Part shown: positions 26,317 to 36,218 of the stretch, one piece after another
Layout of the letters: each line of letters starts with the position of its first letter
Position numbering within the stretch: position 1 is the stretch's first letter
DNA from: Maribacter spongiicola
GTDB lineage: Bacteria > Bacteroidota > Bacteroidia > Flavobacteriales > Flavobacteriaceae
Direction of reading: 5' to 3'
DNA: 64,000 bases
Assembly (NCBI RefSeq): GCF_004364165.1
Contig: NZ_SOAY01000010.1
Span: forward strand, 248,001 to 312,000
The notes under the pieces: generated by a model
What the model saw: the letters and a program-made list of their open reading frames with translations, nothing else
What the model was told of the DNA's origin: nothing
Database searches by the model: none
Translations under genes and position numbers: made by a program

Positions 26317-27813
26317 ATGTCACTAAAGACTATTGCTGCCAAAATATTTGCACACCGTATCGCGAAAAGAACCGATCGGTGGGTCAATAATCCTATTGAG
26401 ACACAAGAGAACGTTTTTAGAGAACTTATCGCAAAAGGTAGTAAGACAAAGTTTGGCAAAGACCATAACTTAAAGACGATTAAAACGCATAGCGATTTTA
26501 TAGCTCAAGTACCTATACGAGATTACGAAGAACTTAAAGAGTATGTGAATTTAGCCGTTGATGGACAAGAAAATGTTCTTTGGCCGGGCAAACCGTTATA
26601 TTTTGCGAAAACATCTGGTACTACTTCTGGGGCTAAATATATACCCATTACAGAAGGTAGTATTAAAGAACAGGTAAAAGCATCTAGAAATGCCATTCTT
26701 AACTACATTCATGAAACTGGCAAGGCAGATTTCGTAACTGGTAAAATGATTTTTTTACAGGGTAGTCCGATTTTAACAGAGAAAAACGGAGTGAAATTGG
26801 GTCGACTTTCTGGTATTTCAGCGCATTATGTGCCTAATTATCTGCAAAAAAATAGAATGCCCAGTTGGGAGACGAATTGTATCGAAGATTGGGAAACTAA
26901 AGTAAATGCCATAGTAGAAGAAACTAAGAAAGAAGATATGACCGTTATCGCCGGTATACCTTCTTGGGTTCAAATGTACTTTGAGAAACTAAAGGAAAAT
27001 ACCAATGAGTATGTAGGTGATTTGTTCAAAAATTTTGAGCTTTTCATTTATGGAGGTGTTAATTACGAACCATATAGAAAGAAATTCGAAACACTAATTG
27101 GAAGAAAAGTTGCCAGTATAGAATTATTTCCGGCCAGTGAAGGTTTCTTTGCGTATCAGAATTCTCAATCCGAAAAAGGTATGTTACTGCTGTTAGATGC
27201 AGGCATATTTTATGAGTTTGTACGATCTGATGAATTTTTTGATGAACACCCCAAAAGAATTACTTTAAAAGATGTTGAAATTGGTGTTGATTATGTTATG
27301 ATTATCACCACAAATGCCGGCTTATGGGCATATAATCTTGGTGATACCATTCGGTTTATTTCAACCTATCCTTTTAAAATAGTAGTGTCTGGGCGTATAA
27401 AACATTTTATTTCTGCGTTTGGTGAACATGTTATAGCTAAAGAAGTAGAAGAGGCCATGTTGGCGGCTACAAAGGCAACCGATGCCAGTGTGAGCGAATT
27501 TACTGTGGCACCACAAATTACTCCGCAAGAAAATGAATTGCCATATCACGAGTGGTTTATAGAATTTGAAAAACTACCATCTGATATGGGTCTTTTTATA
27601 AAAGAATTAGACTCGGCACTTCAAAAACAGAATAGTTATTATTACGACCTTATTGTGGGTAAGGTGTTACAAACTTTAAAAGTTACTCCGGTTAAAAGTG
27701 GAGGGTTTTTAGAATATATGAAATCGATAGGTAAGCTCGGCGGACAGAATAAAGTTCAGCGACTATCTAACGACCGAAAAGTAGTTGAAAGCCTGTCAAA
27801 ATATAAGGCATAG
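26317..27813 (+). CDS. GH3 auxin-responsive-promoter family protein (acyl-adenylate/ligase-like)
   Basis: A 498-residue protein of the GH3 branch of the ANL adenylating superfamily. It has the phosphate-binding loop KTSGTTSGAKYIP (residues 98-110), LFPASEGFFAYQ, NLGDTIRF and the hinge-like SGRIKHFISAFGEHV. Plant GH3 enzymes join amino acids to acyl hormones such as jasmonate or auxin; bacterial substrates are unknown. No signal peptide, so cytoplasmic. It lies 6 bases after the M23 gene and before the DUF6909-like gene. Family assignment is firm; the reaction is not. Confidence 0.85.
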   Translation: MSLKTIAAKIFAHRIAKRTDRWVNNPIETQENVFRELIAKGSKTKFGKDHNLKTIKTHSDFIAQVPIRDYEELKEYVNLAVDGQENVLWPGKPLYFAKTSGTTSGAKYIPITEGSIKEQVKASRNAILNYIHETGKADFVTGKMIFLQGSPILTEKNGVKLGRLSGISAHYVPNYLQKNRMPSWETNCIEDWETKVNAIVEETKKEDMTVIAGIPSWVQMYFEKLKENTNEYVGDLFKNFELFIYGGVNYEPYRKKFETLIGRKVASIELFPASEGFFAYQNSQSEKGMLLLLDAGIFYEFVRSDEFFDEHPKRITLKDVEIGVDYVMIITTNAGLWAYNLGDTIRFISTYPFKIVVSGRIKHFISAFGEHVIAKEVEEAMLAATKATDASVSEFTVAPQITPQENELPYHEWFIEFEKLPSDMGLFIKELDSALQKQNSYYYDLIVGKVLQTLKVTPVKSGGFLEYMKSIGKLGGQNKVQRLSNDRKVVESLSKYKA

Positions 27814-27868
27814 AGCAGCTAGCTTTTAAATAACAAATTATAAATCGTAATTTCGTTTGAAATCATCA

Positions 27869-29551
27869 ATGGGAAAAGCAATTACAACAACAAGAGCGCA
27901 AGAGTCTACAAATGCAATAGAGCGTATGTATATTACTATGCGTCATCTTTTTAATAGAGGTTTTTATAAGCCAAACGGAGTTTCTGGTGAAGCATTAAAA
28001 AATGCTTTACTGCAGTTGCGACCAGAAATATATGGTTCTGTAGGAGAAGAAAAAGCTGAATTAAACGGACTTATATACGTTTTAGAAAGATTACCTGAGG
28101 GCATTGAACAATGTTCATTTATTAATTTGACCTCAGACGAAGGGTATGGCATTTCTCATATCAATCCGATCATTCCACCAAAAAGAAGAAGAAACTGCTA
28201 TCGTATAGACGAAGAGCAGATGAATATTGAAATCACCAGAGGTCGTTCAGATATCTATGATATTCTTACGCACCTAACTTTTCTATTCATTGAATCTGAA
28301 AAAATATGTAAGCGTGTTTTAATAACAGATACAGAAAAAACCATAAGAGATTGGGCTAAACTTGAAGCTGCGGTTCAAAAAGAAGAACTGACCCAGGCTG
28401 AGCGAGAAATTGCACTTATACATACAGCCAATATTTTAGGCAGGTCTTTTGAAGAAATTTTAGAAGTTTATAAAAAGTTCAACAGCAAAAGCAACCCTGA
28501 TCGGTTTTTGAATGTCATTTATTGGTTAGGTAAGCTGGCTTTGGATGAAGAAATCTCGGGAGAGAAAAGAGCTGTTACATTTAGTGCTTTGCTAAGAGAA
28601 CGATTAGGACATCATATTCATGGTGAAAGGTGGGCAAATAACATAAAGGAGGTTTTAACCAAAAACAACCTGATGCATAGGCCAATTCATATAATCTCTG
28701 CCAATATGCATAGTGTTATGAATTCCTTGTTTGCCAAGGTAGCTCTAAAAAGGGAGTTTCCTAATACAGATTCATTAGAAATTTTTGAAGCACTTAGTAG
28801 TTCTGGTAATGCTGCGCTAAGAAAGAAAGTAACGGACTTGGCAGAGAAGAATGGTATGATTATAATGGATGATACCTCTGGAACAAATATAGACGTACAG
28901 ATATTTGATACCGCAAAAATTAAAATAAACAACTGTTCGTATGAATTTTCTGAACAAGCGGTTGATAAAAAACCCGTTATATTTGTAATGGATTACGCAT
29001 TTGGAGAACAGGCGTATGAAACAATAGATGAGTTATTGAAACCATATATTACCAAAAAGAACAATACCTCTTTGATAAATGTTGATTCTGTTTCGATAAT
29101 GGGAAAAGCAGGTATTTTGGAAGGTGGAAAAGGAGATTTAATGATTCCTTCAGCACATATATTTGAAGGTACAGCAGACAATTACCCTTTTAAAAATGAA
29201 TTGTGTGCTAAAGATTTTGAAGGATATGGTTTAGAGGTGTTTGAAGGTACGATGGTGACTGTTTTAGGAACATCACTTCAAAACAAAGACATTTTGAAGT
29301 TCTTTCATAAGTCAACTTGGAATGTAATTGGTTTAGAGATGGAAGGCGTGCATTATCAAAAAGCGATACAGTCGGCATCTAAAATTAGAAAGAGTATCGG
29401 TGAAGATGTAAAAGTGCGTTACGCATATTATGCATCAGATAACCCTTTAGAAACCGGAAGTACACTAGCCTCTGGCGGATTGGGTACAACAGGAGTAAAA
29501 CCAACATATCTTATTACAGATAAAATTTTGAAGCAAATATTTAATACATAA
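27869..29551 (+). CDS. Uncharacterised flavobacterial protein (DUF6909-like) with nucleoside-phosphorylase-like C-terminus
   Basis: The ATG at 27869 is preferred over the in-frame TTG at 27857. The 561-residue product opens with a conserved helical part (TRAQESTNAIERMYITMRHL) that I recall as the flavobacterial family DUF6909. Its last 200 residues contain DSVSIMGKAGILEGGKGDLM, a VTVLGTS segment and VIGLEMEG. The last resembles the [LV]-x-EMEG motif of purine nucleoside phosphorylases and AMP nucleosidases, where Glu contacts ribose. No signal peptide is seen. Its stop overlaps the start of the Wzz-like gene by one base, tying it to the polysaccharide operon. Function unknown. Confidence 0.65.
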   Translation: MGKAITTTRAQESTNAIERMYITMRHLFNRGFYKPNGVSGEALKNALLQLRPEIYGSVGEEKAELNGLIYVLERLPEGIEQCSFINLTSDEGYGISHINPIIPPKRRRNCYRIDEEQMNIEITRGRSDIYDILTHLTFLFIESEKICKRVLITDTEKTIRDWAKLEAAVQKEELTQAEREIALIHTANILGRSFEEILEVYKKFNSKSNPDRFLNVIYWLGKLALDEEISGEKRAVTFSALLRERLGHHIHGERWANNIKEVLTKNNLMHRPIHIISANMHSVMNSLFAKVALKREFPNTDSLEIFEALSSSGNAALRKKVTDLAEKNGMIIMDDTSGTNIDVQIFDTAKIKINNCSYEFSEQAVDKKPVIFVMDYAFGEQAYETIDELLKPYITKKNNTSLINVDSVSIMGKAGILEGGKGDLMIPSAHIFEGTADNYPFKNELCAKDFEGYGLEVFEGTMVTVLGTSLQNKDILKFFHKSTWNVIGLEMEGVHYQKAIQSASKIRKSIGEDVKVRYAYYASDNPLETGSTLASGGLGTTGVKPTYLITDKILKQIFNT

Positions 29552-30546
29552 TGGCAAGTAATCAATCACCGTCTACTCAAAACAATTCTGATGAAATTGA
29601 TTTGGGGCAATTATTTCAATTAATAGGAAGGGGCTTTAATGCTGTTTTTCGTTGGATTTTAAGAGTATTTCTATACCTTAAAAAAAACATGCTTTTACTT
29701 ATTGGTCTTGTCGTTGTTGGTCTTGCGATTGGTTATGGCTTAAATAAAATTATATCTAAGATGTATAAAACAGAGGTCATTGTTAAACCTCAAATTGAAA
29801 GTAAAAACTATTTATATGATGTTGTAGGTGAATTACAATCTAACATTAAATCAAAAGATACTTTGTTTTTTAAGTCAATAGGTGTCGATAATATTGATTT
29901 TGACGGTTTAAATATTGAAATATCTAGAGTAGCAGAAGTAGGTGGATCTGAAAGTGATATTAAGTATTTAGAGTTACTTCAAAGTTTTGAAAATACAGAT
30001 GCCATAGCAGATATTGTTAGGGCAGAGTTACAGAACAAAAGTTCTTTTAACCATAGAATTACATTTTATTACAAAAATGCAGCTTTCGGTAAATTATTTG
30101 CAGAAAAGATATTGAGCTATATTAATACAAATACGTATTTCAATGGTCTTTTAGAAGTGTATAAGAGTAATGCAAAGGCCCGTATCGGTGAAAATGAAAA
30201 ACTATTGGTTCAAGTTGATGAAATTATTACTAACTATACTACAGGGTTAGCAAACAAAGGAAGTTCTTCTTCAAATGATAGAATTGTTCTAGATAATCAG
30301 GAGCAAGTTAACATAGCCGATATATTTGAATATAAAACTGGGTTAATTAGAGACATTGAAAGTAAGAAATTAGAACTTGAAGAACGTAAAGAACCGGTTA
30401 GTGTGATTAATTTGGGTCAACCTCAAGTAGAACATAAATCCTTTTTTGGAAAAAGCATTGTGTTGATTCCAATAATATTTGTTTCTTTATTTTTCATACT
30501 ATCTATACTGGTATTTTTAAACAAAAAATCAAAATTAATACACTAA
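29551..30546 (+). CDS. Wzz-type chain-length determinant protein
   Basis: A 331-residue inner-membrane protein with two spans (about 46-66 and 305-325) enclosing a large periplasmic part with coiled-coil character (about 190-285), the classical Wzz/PCP layout. There is no C-terminal kinase domain, so it resembles the short PCP-1 type that sets O-antigen or capsule chain length. The start codon overlaps the preceding stop (TAATG). It is the first gene of the sugar-nucleotide run rfbB-A-C-D. Sequence is divergent, so the call rests on topology and context. Confidence 0.75.
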   Translation: MASNQSPSTQNNSDEIDLGQLFQLIGRGFNAVFRWILRVFLYLKKNMLLLIGLVVVGLAIGYGLNKIISKMYKTEVIVKPQIESKNYLYDVVGELQSNIKSKDTLFFKSIGVDNIDFDGLNIEISRVAEVGGSESDIKYLELLQSFENTDAIADIVRAELQNKSSFNHRITFYYKNAAFGKLFAEKILSYINTNTYFNGLLEVYKSNAKARIGENEKLLVQVDEIITNYTTGLANKGSSSSNDRIVLDNQEQVNIADIFEYKTGLIRDIESKKLELEERKEPVSVINLGQPQVEHKSFFGKSIVLIPIIFVSLFFILSILVFLNKKSKLIH

Positions 30547-30562
30547 AAAGAATTACTTAGGT

Positions 30563-31606
30563 ATGAATATATTAATAACAGGAGGCGCGGGTTTTATTGG
30601 ATCTCATGTAGTTAGAAGGTTTGTAAAGAATTACCCAAATTATAATGTTTATAATCTTGATGCATTGACCTATGCTGGTAACCTTGAAAATTTAAAAGAT
30701 ATTGATGATTTGCCAAACTATAAATTCATTAAAGGAGATATTGTAGACGAAAGTTTTATTAATAAATTGTTTGTTGATGTAGATTTTGAAGGGGTAATTC
30801 ACTTAGCTGCAGAATCTCATGTAGATCGTTCTATTAAAGACCCTCTTGCTTTTGTAAGAACAAATATTATAGGTACTGTAAATCTTTTAAATGCTGCTAA
30901 AAATACATGGAAAGATAATTTCGAAGGAAAACGATTCTATCATGTAAGCACAGATGAAGTTTATGGTGCTTTGGGTGAAGAAGGCTTGTTTACAGAAACA
31001 ACATCATATGATCCAAATTCACCATACTCTGCTTCAAAAGCTGGTTCTGACCATTTTGTAAGAGCATATGGTGAGACATATGGTTTACCATATGTAATTA
31101 CCAATTGTTCTAATAACTATGGGCCATATCATTTTCCAGAAAAGCTTATTCCACTATTCATAAATAATATAATGGAAAATAAATCTCTTCCAGTTTATGG
31201 CGATGGTAAATATACTCGAGATTGGCTTTTTGTGGAAGATCATGCAAGAGCTATTGATTTAGTTTTTCATAAAGGTAAAAATCACGATACGTATAATATT
31301 GGAGGGTTTAATGAATGGCAGAATATTGATTTAGTAAAATTACTTTGTACAGTAATGGACAAAAAATTAAATAGACCCGAAGGTGAATCAGAGAAGTTAA
31401 TAACCTACGTAAAAGACAGACCTGGGCATGATTTAAGATATGCTATTGATGCTACTAAAGTTAATAAGGAGTTAGGTTGGAAACCTTCTGTGACTTTTGA
31501 AGAAGGTCTACAATTAACGGTAGATTGGTACTTTGATAATTCAGATTGGTTAAGTCATGTTACCTCTGGTGATTATAAAGAGTATTATAAAAAAATGTAT
31601 ACATAG
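30563..31606 (+). CDS. rfbB: dTDP-glucose 4,6-dehydratase
   Basis: A 347-residue extended SDR enzyme, second step of dTDP-L-rhamnose synthesis: dTDP-glucose to dTDP-4-keto-6-deoxyglucose with bound NAD. Seen: GGAGFIGSH (7-15), the catalytic motif HVSTDEVYG, YSASKAGSDH with catalytic Tyr and Lys, NCSNNYGPYHFPEKLIP and GKYTRDWLFVEDH. Length is standard. The four rfb genes (B, A, C, D) lie in one tight operon. Confidence 0.96.
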   Translation: MNILITGGAGFIGSHVVRRFVKNYPNYNVYNLDALTYAGNLENLKDIDDLPNYKFIKGDIVDESFINKLFVDVDFEGVIHLAAESHVDRSIKDPLAFVRTNIIGTVNLLNAAKNTWKDNFEGKRFYHVSTDEVYGALGEEGLFTETTSYDPNSPYSASKAGSDHFVRAYGETYGLPYVITNCSNNYGPYHFPEKLIPLFINNIMENKSLPVYGDGKYTRDWLFVEDHARAIDLVFHKGKNHDTYNIGGFNEWQNIDLVKLLCTVMDKKLNRPEGESEKLITYVKDRPGHDLRYAIDATKVNKELGWKPSVTFEEGLQLTVDWYFDNSDWLSHVTSGDYKEYYKKMYT

Positions 31607-31630
31607 TTTAACCATATCAAACCAAATAGT

Positions 31631-32500
31631 ATGAAAGGAATAATTTTGGCAGGAGGATCAGGAACTAGGCTTCACCCACTAACATTATCAGTTAGTAAAC
31701 AGTTAATGCCTATTTATGATAAACCGATGATTTATTATCCGCTATCAACTTTAATGTATGCTGGTATTAAAGAAATTTTAATAATATCTACGCCAAAAGA
31801 TTTACCACTTTTTGAAGATTTGCTTGGAGACGGCAAAAAATTTGGTTGCTCTTTTTCATATGCAGTTCAGGATGCTCCAAACGGACTGGCTGAAGCTTTT
31901 ATAATAGGTGCTGATTTTATTGGTAAAGAGAAAGTTGCCCTTGTATTAGGAGATAATATATTTTATGGTTCAGGATTAGCAAAACTACTTCAGAGCAATA
32001 ATGATCCAGTTGGGGGCATCATTTATGCTTATAGAGTTCATGATCCAGAAAGATATGGTGTTGTAGAATTTGATGAAAATGGCGTTGCAATTAGCATTGA
32101 AGAAAAACCCATTGAGCCAAGGTCTAATTTTGCGGTTCCGGGTATATACTTTTATGATAATAATGTAGTTGAAATAGCTGCCAACATAAAGCCTAGTCCA
32201 AGAGGTGAATTGGAAATTACAGACATAAATAAAGAATATTTAAATCAAGGAAAACTAAGCGTTAGTATCTTAGATAGAGGTACAGCTTGGTTAGATACAG
32301 GTACATTTCAGTCTTTAATGCAGGCTTCGCAATTTGTTGAGGTAATTGAAGAACGCCAAGGACTTAAGATTGGTGCAATTGAAGCTGCGGCTTATGAAAT
32401 GGGATATATTGATAAAAATCAGTTTAAAGCGCTGGCAGAACCTTTAATGAAGAGTGGTTACGGCAAAAATCTTCTAGGTATTTTAAATAAAAATCAATGA
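31631..32500 (+). CDS. rfbA: Glucose-1-phosphate thymidylyltransferase
   Basis: A 289-residue enzyme making dTDP-glucose from dTTP and glucose 1-phosphate, the first step to dTDP-L-rhamnose. The nucleotide loop [13 protein letters not shown] (6-18), [48 protein letters not shown] and the RGTAWLDTG motif are all present. Its TGA overlaps the rfbC ATG, so the genes are translationally coupled. Confidence 0.96.
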   Translation: MKGIILAGGSGTRLHPLTLSVSKQLMPIYDKPMIYYPLSTLMYAGIKEILIISTPKDLPLFEDLLGDGKKFGCSFSYAVQDAPNGLAEAFIIGADFIGKEKVALVLGDNIFYGSGLAKLLQSNNDPVGGIIYAYRVHDPERYGVVEFDENGVAISIEEKPIEPRSNFAVPGIYFYDNNVVEIAANIKPSPRGELEITDINKEYLNQGKLSVSILDRGTAWLDTGTFQSLMQASQFVEVIEERQGLKIGAIEAAAYEMGYIDKNQFKALAEPLMKSGYGKNLLGILNKNQ

Positions 32501-33042
32501 ATTTTATAGAGACTAAGTTAAAGGGTTGTTTTATTATAGAACCAACTTTATTTGCCGATGATAGAGGTTATTTCTTTGAATCGTTTAATGAAGAAAGATT
32601 TAATAAAGGCATTGGAACAAACGTTGAATTTGTTCAAGACAATCAATCATTTTCTCAGCACGGCGTTATAAGAGCAATTCATTATCAATTAGGAGAATAT
32701 GCACAAGCAAAATTAGTTAGGGTTTTACATGGAACTGTTATTGATGTAGCTGTTGATTTAAGAAAAAATTCTCCTACTTATGGACAACATGTAGCTATTG
32801 AATTAAGTGGTGAAAATAAAAGACAATTGTTTATTCCAAGAGGATTTGGGCATGGTTTCTCTGTAGTATCTGAAACGGCTGAATTTTTCTATAAATGTGA
32901 TAATTACTATAATAAAGAATCTGAAGGTGGAATCATTTTTAACGATCCAACTTTGGAGATAGATTGGAAAGTAGATTCGGATCAAATTAAAGTATCTGAA
33001 AAGGATTTAATCTTGCCAACTTTAAATAAGGCTAGATTATGA
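32497..33042 (+). CDS. rfbC: dTDP-4-dehydrorhamnose 3,5-epimerase
   Basis: A 181-residue cupin-fold enzyme, third step of dTDP-L-rhamnose synthesis. Characteristic segments are [28 protein letters not shown] (catalytic His), [29 protein letters not shown] and YKCDNYY. Overlaps rfbA by 4 bases at its start and rfbD by 4 bases at its end. Confidence 0.96.
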   Translation: MNFIETKLKGCFIIEPTLFADDRGYFFESFNEERFNKGIGTNVEFVQDNQSFSQHGVIRAIHYQLGEYAQAKLVRVLHGTVIDVAVDLRKNSPTYGQHVAIELSGENKRQLFIPRGFGHGFSVVSETAEFFYKCDNYYNKESEGGIIFNDPTLEIDWKVDSDQIKVSEKDLILPTLNKARL

Positions 33043-33893
33043 AAAATATCCTTGTAACGGGAGGTAATGGACAACTAGCTACCTGTCTTAAAGAAGTAAG
33101 CGAGGAGCAAGGTGATTTAAATTTTCTTTTTGTTAGTTCTAAGCAATTAGATATAACAGATTATAATGCAGTTAATGATTTTTTTAACAAGAATGATATC
33201 TCTTATTGCATTAACTGTGCAGCCTATACAGCGGTTGATAAAGCAGAAACTGATGAGGCTAATGCAACTAAAGTTAACGTAGATGGTGCTAGAAACCTTT
33301 CTAAAGTTTGTAGTTTATTTAATACGATATTAATACATATCTCAACAGATTTTGTTTTTGACGGGGAGAAAACTTCTTTGTATTCTGAAGAAGATAAGGA
33401 AACCCCTATCTGTGTTTACGGGCAAACTAAGCTTAAAGGTGAAATTGCTATAGCCGAATCTTGGGAGAAACATATAATAATTAGAACTTCATGGCTATAT
33501 TCAGAGTATGGTAATAATTTTTTAAAAACTATGCTTAGATTAGGTTCAGAAAGAGACAAGTTAGGTGTAGTCGTTGATCAAATTGGTACACCGACCTACG
33601 CGGTAGATTTGGCAAAAGTTATAGTTGCTTTTATAGATAAAGAGAGTATCGATTTTGGCACTTTTCACTTTAGTAATGAAGGTGTTGCTAGTTGGTATGA
33701 TTTTGCTAAATCTATTTTTGATATTAGTAAAACTAAGGTTGAGTTAGCACCTATTAAATCGGAGGCTTATCCTACACCAGCGAAAAGACCATCTTTTAGC
33801 GTTATGGACAAATCTAAAATCAAAAATGAGTTAGATATAACAATACCTTACTGGAGAGATAGTTTAAAAATTGCTTTGAAAAACTTAAGTTAA
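33039..33893 (+). CDS. rfbD: dTDP-4-dehydrorhamnose reductase
   Basis: A 284-residue SDR enzyme that reduces the 4-keto intermediate to dTDP-L-rhamnose with NAD(P)H. It has GGNGQLA (8-14), NCAAYTAVDKAE, STDFVFDG, the YGQTKLKGE motif with catalytic Tyr/Lys, and RTSWLYSEYGNNF. The ATG overlaps the rfbC stop. It completes the rhamnose pathway within the operon. Confidence 0.95.
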   Translation: MKNILVTGGNGQLATCLKEVSEEQGDLNFLFVSSKQLDITDYNAVNDFFNKNDISYCINCAAYTAVDKAETDEANATKVNVDGARNLSKVCSLFNTILIHISTDFVFDGEKTSLYSEEDKETPICVYGQTKLKGEIAIAESWEKHIIIRTSWLYSEYGNNFLKTMLRLGSERDKLGVVVDQIGTPTYAVDLAKVIVAFIDKESIDFGTFHFSNEGVASWYDFAKSIFDISKTKVELAPIKSEAYPTPAKRPSFSVMDKSKIKNELDITIPYWRDSLKIALKNLS

Positions 33894-33904
33894 TATATTT
33901 TATA

Positions 33905-35455
33905 ATGACAAATAAACCTTTATTACTTGATTGTACTTTACGAGATGGCGGGTATTATACAAATTGGGATTTTGATGAAAATTTGGTTGAAGACTATTGT
34001 AGAACAATGGAAAATCTCCCTATTGAGTATGTAGAGGTGGGTTATAGAAGTATACCATTAAAAGGTTATTTAGGTGAGTATTTTTATTGCCCAGAATATG
34101 TTTTAAAAAGGCTGAAAAAATTAATGCCATCAAAAAAACTGGTGATTATTTTAAATGAAAAGGATATAAGAGCAACTCATGTAGGCGAATTGTTAGGTCC
34201 ATGCAAGGATTATATTAAACTGGTACGTCTAGCAATAGACCCATCCAATTTCGAACGAGCTATAGTTTTAGCAAAAGCCATTAAGAAAATGGGGTTTGAA
34301 GTTGGTTTTAATGTAATGTACATGTCTAATTGGAAGGAAAATTCAACTTTCCTTGATTTATTGGAAGGTTTGGAAGATACTATTGATTATTTCTATATGG
34401 TAGATTCATTTGGAGGAATTTTTCCAAAGGATGTTATAGAAATAATAAATTTAGTAAAAAGCAAAACTAAATGTGCATTAGGTTTTCATGGACATAATAA
34501 TTTAGAAATGGCAATGGCAAATACCTTAACCGCAATAGATCATGGTTGTAGTATTGTAGATGCTACAATAACCGGCATGGGAAGGGGTGCGGGAAATTTG
34601 AGAACCGAGTTGTTTTTAACCTATTTAGACAGTCAGAGAATTACAAAAATTCAATATAATAATTTGAGTGTCGTAGTTTCAAAATTTGAAAAGTTAAAAG
34701 CCCAATTTTTATGGGGTACAAGTTTGCCGTATATGTTTTCTGGTGCTAATTCTTTACCTCAAAAACAAGTCATGGAGTGGGTGGGAATGAATAGATACCC
34801 TATTAGCAGTATAGTAAATGCGCTTAATAATCAAAAAGATTCTTTAAAAGATAATTTTAGGCTACCTGTTTTGCAAAAAGAAAAAAAATATAATAAAGCT
34901 ATAATTTTAGGAGGAGGCAAAACTGTAAGGAATAATAGTACGGCTATAAAAAAACTTGTAAAGCAAAACAACGATTTATGTTTGGTGCACGCAGGAGCTA
35001 GAAATGTTGGTGAATATTTAGACGTTTCGTGTGAACAGTTTTATGCTCTTGTGGGCTTTGAAAGTGAAAAATTACTAGAAAAGGTTAAAGACTTTGGTAA
35101 TTTATCTCAAACGTGTGTTTATCCGCCATATCCTAGAGCAATGGGTACAATTGTGCCAAATGAAATTATTAATCTCTCTAAAGAATTATCAGCAGTTGAT
35201 TTCACTAAAATTTCATCAGATTCACCATTGGCATTAGCAATACAAATTGCATTAGATAAAGGTGTAAAAGAAATATTTTTTGCTGGCTTTGATGGCTATG
35301 AGGCATCCATAAACCATAATCAATATTTAGTGTCTCAAGAAAATCAAAAAATATTCGATGACGTGTTGAGTTATAAAAATATTGTGGTTACTTGTATAAC
35401 GCCAACAAAATATGAACATATGAATGTAATTTCAGTTTTTAGTTTAATTAAATGA
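33905..35455 (+). CDS. DRE-TIM aldolase (HMGL-like) fused to a second C-terminal domain
   Basis: A 516-residue two-part protein. Residues 1 to about 250 are a DRE-TIM metallolyase/aldolase: DCTLRDGG (9-16) with catalytic Arg 13 and metal Asp 14, GFHGHNN with metal ligands H195 and H197, and GMGRGAGNLRTE. This resembles 4-hydroxy-2-oxovalerate aldolase. Residues about 330-516 (AIILGGGKTVRNN, CLVHAGARN, KEIFFAGFDGY) look like a Rossmann-type domain reminiscent of DUF115/MptE-like proteins. The gene lies between rfbD and a CMP-KDO-synthetase-like gene whose ATG overlaps its stop, so it probably makes or breaks a C-C bond in an acidic sugar later activated with CMP. The exact reaction is not known to me. 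Confidence 0.72.
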   Translation: MTNKPLLLDCTLRDGGYYTNWDFDENLVEDYCRTMENLPIEYVEVGYRSIPLKGYLGEYFYCPEYVLKRLKKLMPSKKLVIILNEKDIRATHVGELLGPCKDYIKLVRLAIDPSNFERAIVLAKAIKKMGFEVGFNVMYMSNWKENSTFLDLLEGLEDTIDYFYMVDSFGGIFPKDVIEIINLVKSKTKCALGFHGHNNLEMAMANTLTAIDHGCSIVDATITGMGRGAGNLRTELFLTYLDSQRITKIQYNNLSVVVSKFEKLKAQFLWGTSLPYMFSGANSLPQKQVMEWVGMNRYPISSIVNALNNQKDSLKDNFRLPVLQKEKKYNKAIILGGGKTVRNNSTAIKKLVKQNNDLCLVHAGARNVGEYLDVSCEQFYALVGFESEKLLEKVKDFGNLSQTCVYPPYPRAMGTIVPNEIINLSKELSAVDFTKISSDSPLALAIQIALDKGVKEIFFAGFDGYEASINHNQYLVSQENQKIFDDVLSYKNIVVTCITPTKYEHMNVISVFSLIK

Positions 35456-36189
35456 GAAAAATTGGAATTATTCCTGCTCGCTATAAATCGACTCGATTTC
35501 CTGGAAAACCATTAGTACTAATTAATGGAACTCCTATGATTCTGTTAGTTGCTAAAATTGTAGAAAAGGCTTTAGGTCATGAAAACACATATATAGCAAC
35601 CGAAGATGACAGAATTAAGGACGTTGTAACCTCTGCAGGTTATAAGGTGATAATGACTACAGATAATTGCTTAACAGGCACTGACAGAGTTTGGGAGGCT
35701 GCTCAGCAAGTAGAAGCTGATATTTATTTAAATATACAAGGGGATGAACCTTTGTTAAACCCAGATGATATAAATTTAATAGCTTCTCAGAAAGAAAAAT
35801 ACTTTAATTATGTCATTAACGGTATGTGTATATTGGGTGATGGTGAATTACCAACTAATCCTAATATACCCAAAGTTCTGACAAATAAAAACCAGGACTT
35901 ATTATATATGTCCCGATTACCAATTCCGGGTATAAAAGGTATAAAAGACCAAAAACCTTTATATAAAAAGCAGGTGTGTATTTATGCCTTTAGTTATAAC
36001 GATTTAAAATTATTTGGAGAATCAAAAAAGAAAGCTGAGTTCGAATATTTTGAAGACATTGAAATTTTACGTTTTTTTGATTTAAATGTACCTATAAAAA
36101 TGATTGAAACCTCTGGTAGCTCCGCTGCAGTAGATGAACCTTCCGATGTTTTAAAAATAGAACAAGCAATCAATAATATGGCTCAATAA
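35452..36189 (+). CDS. CMP-KDO-synthetase-like cytidylyltransferase
   Basis: A 245-residue cytoplasmic nucleotidyltransferase of the KdsB family: GIIPARYKSTRFPGKPL (5-21) binds CTP, and TGTDR (75-79) and NIQGDEP (94-100) with Asp 98 are the metal and sugar-site motifs. KdsB activates KDO as CMP-KDO. Because it sits in a polysaccharide locus and is coupled by a 4-base overlap to the aldolase-fusion gene, it more likely activates a different ulosonic acid for the surface glycan than serves core LPS. I therefore give no kdsB symbol. Confidence 0.82.
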   Translation: MRKIGIIPARYKSTRFPGKPLVLINGTPMILLVAKIVEKALGHENTYIATEDDRIKDVVTSAGYKVIMTTDNCLTGTDRVWEAAQQVEADIYLNIQGDEPLLNPDDINLIASQKEKYFNYVINGMCILGDGELPTNPNIPKVLTNKNQDLLYMSRLPIPGIKGIKDQKPLYKKQVCIYAFSYNDLKLFGESKKKAEFEYFEDIEILRFFDLNVPIKMIETSGSSAAVDEPSDVLKIEQAINNMAQ

Positions 36190-36208
36190 GAGTATTAATT
36201 AATACTCT
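36189..36208. terminator. 20-bp perfect palindrome between convergent genes
   Basis: The arms AGAGTATTAA/TTAATACTCT meet without a loop directly at the stop of the cytidylyltransferase gene and 11 bases from the stop of the minus-strand GT2. Position suggests a two-way terminator, but there is no T-run, so efficiency is doubtful. Confidence 0.4.
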
Positions 36209-36218
36209 AAATTAAACA

